In this document: positions 55,229-64,000 of the stretch, piece by piece
Layout of the letters: each line of letters begins with the position of its first letter
Position numbering within the stretch: the stretch's first letter is position 1
DNA from: Melitaea cinxia
Taxonomy: Eukaryota; Arthropoda; Insecta; Lepidoptera; Nymphalidae
Reading direction: 5' to 3'
NCBI RefSeq assembly: GCF_905220565.1
Contig: NC_059417.1
Span: 5,967,018 to 6,031,017, forward strand
Length of the DNA stretch: 64,000 bases
Position numbers and translations under genes: made by a program
Notes under the pieces: model-generated
What the model saw: the letters and a program-made list of their open reading frames with translations, nothing else
What the model was told of the DNA's origin: nothing
Databases searched by the model: none

Positions 55229-57195
55229 ATTTTTTAAAGTTATAATTAGAGAAGATGTCTATCTCGTAATAAGCTTTAGCAGATTTTTTTATTCTTTACT
55301 ACCATTAACTACTAAGTCTAAATCTTGACAAAGAAAGACAACAATAATAATTAGTTCCGCTACTAATAATAATTCCATGAACATTTTCATTTCAGAACTT
55401 AGTGAAAATGTTCATTGAATTATTTATTATGTTTTAACCATAACATATGTGCTTTAATCGTGCGAATGACTGTAAATTTATATTTAACAACTTATATATG
55501 TTAGTTATAATTAAAACAAATTAGAACGAGACCAGTTGAAGCAAATTGAAAAGTAATACTGTATCAAATCGTGACAAACTAAGTTTCACTAAACCCGTAA
55601 AGGAAGTGAACAATTTCCTTGATATATCGAACACGACAATATTTCACATGTGTAATAAAACGTCTTTATTACAATATGCTAAAGTTCAAAATCGAGTAGT
55701 TAATCATTTAATATTAATTCAAATGAGTTGCTTTAAGTGAGATATCATAAGTTCTGTATTATTCCACAACATAATATGTGATTCAGCGTGACAGCTGGTT
55801 TGATATACGTACTGAGGTGTCTAATACACCACAATTTGATATAATTACTTCATTTATAAAATTAAATATAGATAAATATGTCAACTTGTAAAACTAGTGG
55901 AACTGAATCTAGGTAGAATATCAGGTAGAATATTGACTTATTATATGTGGTTTTATACACATATGTAGTGATTTTAAACACAAAATAATACCATAGCGTT
56001 CAACGCTCCCGCCAATCAAGTTTTCCATACCAGTTTTTCAAAGTAATATTTGTTGACAGTAACACATACACGTGAAGTAGTCATAATGAAGGTACAGGTA
56101 TCCGTTACACGGATCGCAACACATTCCTAATGTCGGTAACACGTAAAATGCACCGACATTCTCCGTATGACATTAGGCGAAATTGCCACCGTGACTCCAA
56201 CCGGAAAATTTAATACGTTCCGGTCCGCTTGTATCTCTGGCTTAGTACCTTTCCTTTGAAATACAACAGAAAAGATTCTTAAAAAGTAATCTGCGGTTCG
56301 ATTAATATTTATATAAAGGAAACCAGAAGCCTCGACGACAAATTATTTACAATTCTTTATTCGTTTGTCGTGTAATTCTGTTTTTAATAAGCCATACAAA
56401 ATAAAATATTTTCAAACAATTATGTAATAAACATTTTAATGGCACACATTTATAAAGCTTCATACATTAGAAATCTGATCTTCGAATGTAAAGAAAAATC
56501 TTTGCAACCTACATATATACAATTTTTCTTAAAAATATAATGATAACAGTTTTTCAACGTTCAAAATCAGTAATTTCACATCATCTATATTCTAAGGCCT
56601 ATTGTGAAAAGCATTTGATGATAGAAGTCTAAACATACTTAACCTATAGTACCTTACTCGATAAGATGTCCTTATCCTTAAAAAAAAGACACTCTGGTCG
56701 TCTAAATCGAAAATAAAATGCTCGTTACTGGCGGAAAAACGTCATAAAACCTAATGGCAAGTGTCATCAAAGACTAGTACAAATATGTCAAGAGCGTGGG
56801 GACCGCTTGATGCGATTTTAAAAACAAGAGCTAACAAGTCGCTTCAGGTCGGTACTACAAGTATAAAGTCGTTGAAGCACTATCATTATACACTGAGGGT
56901 ACTCAAATTAAGCGATAGTTGCATATGAGCTTTAGATGGTATATTTTTTTAATGGTAGCTTATTTATGCTAGTTAATACGACTAGAGGGCAGACGTAATG
57001 AATACTAGTTACACGATGAATGCATTTTCGTTTGTCAGATTATATTGAAGAAGTTTTGTGCAATGAAAATTGTCAGTATTTTTTTGTTCTAAAACGTACA
57101 CATTTCTTTGCGACAGCGTATACACATATATCCAAATTACGCAAGCCATTATTGAAAAAAAGCAATAGTACTAGTGGCGCAAATATGACACAACA
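55229..57195. other. unique-looking DNA, no supported gene
   Basis: The stretch 55990-56290 has more mixed composition than average but no long frame. ORFs at 55546-55740 and 57020-57205 lack motifs. No repeat was recognised. Confidence 0.4.
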
Positions 57196-57530
57196 ACCGC
57201 TCTGATGTAGTTAGTGGTGCGTGTAGTCGCCTAAACCTCCGACGGTTTGCAGGTTCGATTCCCGTTCGGAATGGATATCTGTATTTTTACAAATAGTTCT
57301 CTCCGGTTTGTTTGTCTATTCTTGTGGGTCGATCTCCCAACAATGCCTCGGAGAGCACGTTTACGCGGTCGGTCCCATTTGTAGATAAATACCCGATAGC
57401 GATTGTTACTCATGGAACATATCCGCTAATTCATAGTGGAGCAGCGTGGTGGATAAAGGTCCAATGCTTCTTCTACATGGAAAAATGAAAAGAAAAACGC
57501 TTATTCCCAGCAGTGGGATGTTGCATGAGG
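57196..57530 (+). mobile_element. SINE family S2, near full length
   Basis: The head CCGCTCTGATGTAG...GTGGTGCGTGTAG carries the A box and GCAGGTTCGATTCCCG (57249-57264) the B box. The body (TGCCTCGGAGAGCACGTT, GATAGCGATTGTTACTCATG, GTGGAGCAGCGTGGTGGATA) leads to the tail CCCAGCAGTGGGATGTTGC. It is a reference copy for the fragments at 8.3, 14.9, 21.6, 46.0, 55.2 and 63.6 kb. The tail resembles that of RTE LINEs. The minus-strand ORF across it is spurious. Confidence 0.85.
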
Positions 57531-57925
57531 ATGTTGAAAGAAGCACTTAGAAAGTTGACTACTATCACTTATTCAATTTCAAATCACATGTTCCAGTAAC
57601 AGAGGTGTTTCACAGGGCAAGCAGGAAAAGCATGAAACTTTAAGCATTGTACGTCTCGAGTGTCTCGTAATGGTTGTCGAGCATTATTACAGGTGTAAGG
57701 TGAAGTGTGACGGAGACTTAAACGTTCGCTATATCTATGCGACTTGTTGTTAGTTACAGGTCAAGGAAACTTAGGGTTACCTACCCCAAATTATTATAAT
57801 TGTAATGTAGAATTGTTATTTTGATGCAAAAAATTAAGTTTTTTGATGTTTAATTCTTCAATTGCAACGGACATTTTTTTTATTAGTGCAATTTTAACTA
57901 AACAATAAAAAAATACGGTCATTTA
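57531..57925. other. AT-rich DNA, no feature seen
   Basis: Nothing recognised. Confidence 0.4.
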
Positions 57926-57979
57926 GTCAGTCAGTTCAGCCTATTGCAGTCCACTGCTGGACATAGGCTTCCCCAAGTT
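57926..57979 (-). mobile_element. RTE-type LINE 3' tail
   Basis: On the minus strand it reads CTTGGGGAAGCCTATGTCCA through GCAGTGGACTGCAATAGG to CTGAACTGACTGACT, nearly identical to the RTE end at 20.8 kb. Confidence 0.65.
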
Positions 57980-58037
57980 TTTTTATTTTTGAAGGCCTAA
58001 AAAATATTGTACATTGATAAATTATACTATATATATA

Positions 58038-58240
58038 ACTGCTGGCTTTGAAATACACAGGCCGAAGACGGGCAGCAGCGTCTTCGGTGCGACAAAGCCA
58101 GTACTGCGGTCACCAACCCGCCTGCCCAGCGTGGTGACTATGGGCAAAACACATGAGTTCGCGTTATTTTTGGCGTAAACTTGTGGAGGCCTATGTCCAG
58201 CAGTGGACTGTATAGGCTGTAATGATGATGATAATGATGA
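58038..58240 (+). mobile_element. family A retroposon, 5'-truncated
   Basis: It begins inside the family at AACTGCTGGCTTTGAAATAC and ends GGCTGTAATGATGATGATAA followed by TGATGA. AAATTATA occurs close to both sides but is not adjacent on the left, so the duplication is unclear. The minus-strand ORF is spurious. Confidence 0.8.
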
Positions 58241-58483
58241 AATTATATCGTACAAAATAAGCAACTGACTACTGGCAAAAAAAAAACATAGAACAAAAGA
58301 AAATTGTTTAAAATAGAATAATAAGTCCACCTAGATGTTTGTAATAAGAAACATACACACACAAAACAAGTAAGAAAAATACTTAAATATTAATCTAAAG
58401 AATACAATAAGAATCGTCGAAGGCCCTATATTGCTGTATATTTGTAGAATACCTCCACCAGTTGTTACTAAAGATATTCTTAC
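58241..58483. other. non-repeat DNA, no supported gene
   Basis: It includes the donor-like sequence adjoining the next entry. No open frame of note. Confidence 0.35.
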
Positions 58484-58570
58484 CGGCGGAGTGGCAGCGA
58501 AAATATCACACGTCTACTAATCATGCCATGCAGTTAAAACACCAGCTCCTTACCTGAAAAAAAACAACAA
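58484..58570 (-). promoter_or_regulatory. recursive splice-site-like sequence and possible 70-nt exon
   Basis: On the minus strand, TTGTTGTTTTTTTTCAG is followed at once by GTAAGG (junction 58554/58553). This fits the (Y)nNCAG|GTRAGT pattern of insect recursive splice sites. Seventy bases further on (58484), CCGCCG|GTAAGAATAT is a strong second donor. The 70 nt between have stops in all frames, so it would be non-coding. If real, it implies a host gene on the minus strand whose long intron covers this region. Confidence 0.35.
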
Positions 58571-58792
58571 AAATGTTAAAGCTTGTAAAAGCTCCTTTGA
58601 TTTCATTATAAATACACAAATTAAAACTTACAAAGTATAACCTATACTATTAGTGTTGTCAAAGGGAGTTGGGAAGGTATAGTACTACTTTTTTCTTATA
58701 GTGTTTGATGTTTGGCATAAATGTCGGCAGAAGAAGAATTATTAAAAACAAACCAAATTTAAAAAATGTATTAAGAAAAACAATTCCTTTTT

Positions 58793-59222
58793 TTAACCGA
58801 CTTCAAAAAAGGAGGAAGTTACTCAATTCGACCTATATATATATTTTTATGCATGTTCGGGAATAACTTCGTCGTTTATGAACCGATTTTGATAATTCTT
58901 TTTATGTTAGAAAGGAGATATCCCTAGTGTGGTACCCTGATAAGGCAACCAGGATCTGATGATGGGATCCCATAAAATCGAGGGAAACTCAAAAATCCGC
59001 ATAACTTTTTACTGTGTGTACCGATTTTGATGATTTTTAATTTAATCGAAAGCCGATGTTTACCATGTGGTCACATTTAAATTTTATCGAGATCTGATTA
59101 CAACTTTTGGAGTAATCTTTGAGAATGCGTATTTACTTGACTATTTTTTCGTCTACCTACGTTATATTAGTTGTCGATATAATTGAAGTCGGTTTTTGTT
59201 TTTCGTTTGCCTGCAAACACAA
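58793..59222 (+). repeat. family C repeat, best-preserved copy
   Basis: TTAACCGACTTCAAAAAAGG at the start and TAATTGAAGTCGGTTTTTG with GCCTGCAAACACAATTAT at the end give a ~430-bp unit. The ends AACCGACTTCAA and TTGAAGTCGGTT are perfect 12-bp inverted repeats. A 125-codon ORF starting inside it is an artefact of the repeat and adjoining A-rich DNA. Confidence 0.8.
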
Positions 59223-59669
59223 TTATGAATTCGTACTAAAAACAATAATAAAAATTGAAACCATTAAAAAAAAAACATTTTTAAACAAAAGGGCACTAAA
59301 GATCTTATATACACTTGATATACTTATTCAATACACGAACAATGCAAAATCACCCTCAACAAAAAAAAACTCCATCCGAGCTGCAAACAAAAAGCCCTAT
59401 AAACGTAAATTAAAACGCGTTGATATTTCTCCAACTACCCACTTGTCGAAAATAAAGGGGAGTGCGCTCGATGTACACAAAAACGTTCGCCATTAAACCG
59501 CGTACGCCTGAAACCGAACGAAGGGACGAACACACGAAAACTTCAAACGTTAAATTCGTAGAAAGAAATGCCTAAAAATATTTTTATTACGTAAAAGGGT
59601 GTTTTTTGGATGTCATTTGAGACAGTTTTATTCTCGAGAGAGTGAGAGAGAAATATTATAATATTGTAT
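59223..59669. other. AT-rich DNA, no feature seen
   Basis: Nothing recognised beyond a GAGAGAGTGAGAGAGA run near 59637. Confidence 0.35.
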
Positions 59670-59881
59670 TCGATAATTTTATATATAAAATTCTCATGTC
59701 ACAATGTTAGTTAAGATACTCCTTTGAAATGGCTGGACAGATTATTATAAAATTTTGTGCGTATATCGGGTAGGTCTGAGAATCGGTCAAAATCTATTTT
59801 TCATACCCCTAAGTTGTAAGGGGAGGGAATTAAGGGGGTTAATAGCATATATGGCAAGATAACGTTTGCGGGGTGAGCTAG
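59670..59881 (+). mobile_element. non-autonomous Helitron
   Basis: The 5' part (ATTTTATATATAAAATTCTC, ATGTCACAATGTTAG) and the 3' end AACGTTTGCGGGGTGAG with CTAG (59878-59881) followed by T fit the Helitron family also at 25.7 kb. Its interior (GTAGGTCTGAGAATCGGTCA) is typical of that family. Confidence 0.65.
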
Positions 59882-62660
59882 TAATGTATATAAATAATTA
59901 ATCGCTCAACAATTTCCAGTAGGATATCAATCTTGTGTGGGAATTCAGAGCCCACTCAACATAATCACAAACGAACGAAAAACATCAACAGCACGTTCTA
60001 TGCGTCATGTGTAAATCGTTGCGCATCATCCAGTTGCTGTGGTCACTGTGTTAGAAAAAGACGTCGTCAATGAAAAAAAAAAATTATATTTACGCAAAAT
60101 AAATGAACATTTATCAGTGGCTTGGTGACTCGCAATGTAAATGCATATTGAAAACTATTTTACTAGAGACTTGAAGTGCCTTTTACAAAGATACAATTGG
60201 TTACGGACACATGAATGGATGGAATCTTAATATTAATTTCTCGTTAACACCTTGACGGAACCTTAAAAATATACACAAACAAAAAAGACGTTGAAAATAT
60301 TTCCTGTGCTCCTAGCGAGTATGCTTCAGTGCAGAAATTCCTCAGGAGATATGAGAAGATTTTTAAAGAAAATCGTGTAAGCTTCGTAAGCCAATTTACT
60401 CTACGCAAGACGCGCAATGATTGAGATTCTTATATAATATTCATTATAGGTATACTTAAATATGAAATATGTTATGAAAATGAATCTTTTGCTTCTTAAA
60501 GAAAATCTATATTAATAGTAAAGCTCAGTAGATATCGTAGCAATTGTAAAATAAGAATGTGTTTAGTAGAAAAGTATTAAGTATGCATAACCTATAGAAC
60601 CAATCGCTACAGATAATAAAAAAAAAAACAAATGAGAGAGAGACAGACAGAAACTAAAATGTAAATAAACCGCGTGCAGAACACGTATCTAACGACACTA
60701 AACATATCATTTGTATTAAAATTCCCATTGCTAGGTATAGACCTCATTCTACTAACAAAAAACAACAAAAAAAACAGCTGAAAAAAAAAGCTTAAATAAA
60801 ACCAAACAATATTAAAACTAATGACAATTACATACTAAAAAACGAGTGCTTTAGACCACACGACTGAAGTATAACTTACGAAACGTAACTCTCTCTCTTA
60901 TTTCTATGTTCACTAACTTACAACTCCCTCTCAATTTCCGTTTGCCTGGTCGGATCACAATTTACTATTATTATTAGATAAGTTTTACTTCAAAAATTTA
61001 AAGTCATTAACAAAACACAATGTCGATGTCATTTTTATTTTAATGCTTTATGTAACTGTAAATTTTAGATGTAACATGCATTACCAACATAACAACAGTT
61101 AGTTTACAAATAACACATTTTTTACAAAATATTATAAATTATTACATATATTGTTACTTATATTACAATTGATTGCCTTTTGCGACAATTAAACAAACAC
61201 GTTTGGTGACAAATTTAAAAATCTTTATAATGTAAATAGAACAAATAAATAGAGAGAGACTGCAATGCATTTTTAAATCAAACAGTGACTTGTTTAGTAA
61301 CGACCACGATAGCACAGTATTGCGTCTTGTGTCACTGTATTGTGTGCTACGGACTGTCACACTTATGTTACTTGACAATAGAAAATGTCAAGCAAACCCC
61401 GCAAGGCTTATAGTATTGTGATTAACTACAACAAGAACAAGAAGACACTTCGCACTGTATAGAAACGCATTTTTTATTTTACTATCCACCTCTTGCGACG
61501 TGTCCTATTGTGACACTGTATATCGTTTTCTTTGTGTATATTTTAGCAATTTTTCTATCCGGAATTAAACTTTAAGCTCAAAAAATCAACAGTAAGCTTT
61601 TTACATTTTTTTACAACATTTAATATTCTAAAGTTCATACGAAAATTTCGATTTTGAGACAGTGAGTTGAAAAACGAAAAAAAATTCGATGCAACGCTAT
61701 GTTCTAGAGACAATATTTTACGTGATGTGTCGAAACAAAGTGAAAAGACCATTTATCAAGCGTATAGGTACAACAAATACTTGGAAATTTTCGAGATGGT
61801 GCTACACTTAAGAAATATTTTCTAGTTTCCACACTTTAAACGACGGAAGCTTACGGAATCCAAAAAAAAACATACATATCTCAACAGTTCAATGTGTAGA
61901 ACATAAGAATGAAGAAAATAAACTCTTCTAACTACCACAACATTCGTATATACGTTACATTACACAGAGTTGAGATGTTACGGAGAGCAAATTGACTTTT
62001 CAAGTATTCGACCGCGTCCGGTAACATCTACAGAATATACGATAGGTTCTCTTGCCTTAGCCATCTCTGCGAATCTTGAAAGTATCGTTTGATATTCAAA
62101 CAATAATAATAACAACACGCAAGTACACTAAACATCCCTCGCGACTTCGTTCGAATTAACTTTTGGTATCCATCAGATTAATGTATGTTTTTCTAGTATA
62201 TATTGTTAGGTAAATAAAAAATAAAGATTATTAATAAATAATAAACAACTCATTGTAAAGTTCGTATTGAAATAGCTCAGAGTTGGTAGGGTAGGTCATT
62301 ACACACGGTAAGAGCGAATAGACTTCCCGGGGTTTCGACCGTTTCTTAGTGACGTGAATCCCAGGTGCTTTGTCGTGGCTCTCTACGATACGAGTCTTGA
62401 GAACGACAAGTTTCATTTTATATTTCTGCAACACGATAATGGACACTTTACTCTGTACTTTTATGATTTTATTATTTTTAGAAAATTTTCAATGAAATAT
62501 GATATTTTTAGTAAATAATGAAACGAAATAATATAGAAAATCTTGCAACGTATACTTGACAACTACACTGTATTATATTGTAAATATCGCACTTTACCTA
62601 TGGTTTTTCTATAGCTATAGGTTTACTACCCAGTGTTTACTGCTAGAAAACATTTACCCA
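59882..62660. other. 2.8 kb AT-rich DNA with one repeat remnant
   Basis: 60840-61001 is a shortened family E copy (GAGTGCTTTAGACCACACGA ... AAGTTTTACTTCAAAA). The short ORFs at 61163-61752 and 62231-62446 show no motif. Nothing else was recognised. Confidence 0.4.
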
Positions 62661-62670
62661 CCTACTAACA

Positions 62671-63014
62671 TCATTCATTATCATCATCATCATTTCAGCT
62701 TATCACAGTCCACTGCTGGATATAGGCCTCCACAAGTTCACGCCAAAAATGGCATTAACTCACGTGTCTTAGTCACTTTGGGCAGGCGGGTTGGTGACCG
62801 CAGGGCTGACTTTGTCACACCGAAGACGCTACTGCCCACCTTCGGCCTGTGTATTTAAATTATAAGCCAGCAGTTGGATGGTTATGCTGCCATCGGTCCG
62901 CTTTTTAAGTTCCAAGGTGATAATGGAACTGTGTCATCCCTTAGTCGCCTTTTACGACACCCACGGGAAGAGAGGGGGTGGCTATATTCTTTACTACCGT
63001 AGCCACACAGTGAA
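62671..63014 (-). mobile_element. family A retroposon, full length
   Basis: On the minus strand it starts CTGTGTGGCTACGGTAG and ends with AATGATGATGATGATAATGA. CTACTAACA flanks it at 62662-62670 and 63015-63023, a likely 9-bp duplication, though the same word also occurs a third time at ~63030. The plus-strand ORF is spurious. Confidence 0.8.
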
Positions 63015-63023
63015 CTACTAACA

Positions 63024-63541
63024 GTTACCTACTAACATAAGAGAATAATATTTTACTGGTTTACTTCTAGTTATCGGGAAGAAGGTTATAATAGATTTTG
63101 CAAGATGTATAAATCGGGATCCTTCTAGTAGCATAATATGGGTAATAAGTAGGAGTATATAGGTCTGTTATATCTTGAACAACTTACAATATCTCTCACA
63201 AAGCGCATCACAAAAAATTTTCAAGACGCTACTTAAGTATTGAAATATTGAAAAGTTTTGCGGATTTTGAAATTTAGAACGAAGTAGCAAAATGGAAAAC
63301 TGTTGGCAACGAACGGAAAAACGAATCAATACGCTCTTATAAAATATTGCAGTCCCGTGAATAATGTGAGAGAACGGTGCGAAATCCTTTGATATTTCGT
63401 ACGGCTCGTAGAGACTTACAAATGAACTAAGCTTATATAAAATATTTTCTAATTTTTCTAACTGCTCTAAATTTAAAAATAAATTGGAATAGTCAGTCAT
63501 CTATAATTTTCAACTTTATTTTGAGATCTTGTTTGCTTTAA
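63024..63541. other. AT-rich DNA, no supported gene
   Basis: A 110-codon minus-strand ORF at 63168-63500 has Leu/Ser/Phe-rich, motif-free sequence. It is the longest non-repeat ORF besides the LINE, but I cannot support it as a gene. Confidence 0.35.
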
Positions 63542-64000
63542 TCTATACTAATATTATAAAGAGGACAGATTTGATTTTTGGCTTAATCGTAAACGTTACT
63601 CTACTCCGGTTGGCGGATATATTCCCTACTTTGAGAAATGATATTATCAGATGTCTATGATGACAACCGGGACCGACTGGACCGGGGTCGGAATGAATAT
63701 TGTAAATATCAATATCCATTCCGAGCGGGAATAAAACCTTCATCGCCGGTGTGTGAGATCCCACACAGTGCATGCACCACTACAAAAGAGCGACTAACTA
63801 ATGTCGGCATAAAAAGTCGCTTATGGAGTTATTCTGGACCTCCAGCTATCTACTTCCCAGTTTTATTACAATAAGTTTAACAGTTTTTACATAAAACAGT
63901 CACGAACATATATTTTTTCATCCTTCCAAAACTTGCCCAATTATACCGTAAGTTGGATTTTACTCGTACATTCAAGAACGGAACTCTATAAACGGGAACG
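63542..64000 (+). mobile_element. Helitron 5' part, continues past the window
   Basis: TCTATACTAATATTATAAAG at 63542 after an A is the 5' end of the same Helitron family as 8.2 and 54.5 kb. No CTAG end was identified before the window stops. The two short ORFs here are spurious. Confidence 0.6.
63600..63790 (-). mobile_element. SINE S2, nested in the Helitron
   Basis: GGCGGATATATTCCCTACTT, GACAACCGGGACCGACTGG, TCCATTCCGAGCGGGAATAA (B-box side) and CCGGTGTGTGAGATCCCACA match the reverse complement of S2. Confidence 0.65.

Noticed and set aside
57231..57413. 60-codon minus-strand ORF with basic residues
   Set aside because: It lies within the full-length SINE S2 and is read antisense to it.
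59119..59496. 125-codon plus-strand ORF, longest outside the LINE
   Set aside because: It starts inside a family C repeat and runs into A-rich DNA. The Lys/Asn/Ile-rich composition is what chance gives here.
63168..63500. 110-codon minus-strand ORF
   Set aside because: No motif, Leu/Phe/Ser-rich composition, and no splice signals or partner exons.

Overview
The window looks like gene-poor, AT-rich nuclear DNA from a butterfly or moth. That call rests on the repeats: tRNA-derived SINEs, many short Helitrons of the 5'-TC...CTAG-3' type inserted between A and T, a Jockey-clade LINE, RTE-type LINE tails ending in TGATGA-like repeats, and short inverted-repeat DNA elements. I recognise these mixtures as typical of Lepidoptera. 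This is an inference from families I know, not a database match. No operons or bacterial signals occur. Apart from the Jockey element there is no convincing long open reading frame, so the window is probably intergenic or part of a very large intron.

Layout. 0-8 kb: palindromes, a fold-back MITE near 1.2 kb, a few short coding-like ORFs on the minus strand (0.4 and 3.5 kb, unrecognised), two copies of a short retroposon (family A) with clear target-site duplications, and a SINE. 8-24 kb: a Helitron carrying a SINE, two TIR elements (10.1 and 15.2-15.5 kb), more retroposons, and a Helitron complex at 19.0-20.5 kb holding an exact 282-bp tandem array. 24-33 kb: a decayed LINE 3' end with a 59-bp insertion, several Helitrons, and a 0.92-kb TIR element. 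At 33.27 kb there is a complete tRNA-Lys(CTT) gene. 34-37 kb: a family A copy with a perfect duplication, a GC-rich TATA-bearing patch, a MITE, and a Helitron split by another retroposon.

37.57-42.70 kb is the main feature: a full-length Jockey-clade LINE on the minus strand, bounded by GGGATCATG duplications. Its ORF1 is frameshifted, its ORF2 endonuclease has lost the Asp and His of the SDH motif, and a 598-bp 5'-truncated retroposon sits exactly at the ORF1/ORF2 overlap with its own 14-bp duplication. 43-64 kb: more Helitrons (one 1.24 kb with two internal tandem arrays), repeats, a full SINE, microsatellites, and at 58.55 kb a minus-strand sequence that fits the consensus for a recursive splice site.

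The host features I can support are the tRNA gene and, weakly, a few candidate exons, a splice-like site and a promoter-like patch. I found no new multi-gene system. The clearest biology is a well-dated succession of nested mobile elements, plus evidence that short retroposon families share their 3' tail with an RTE-like LINE.
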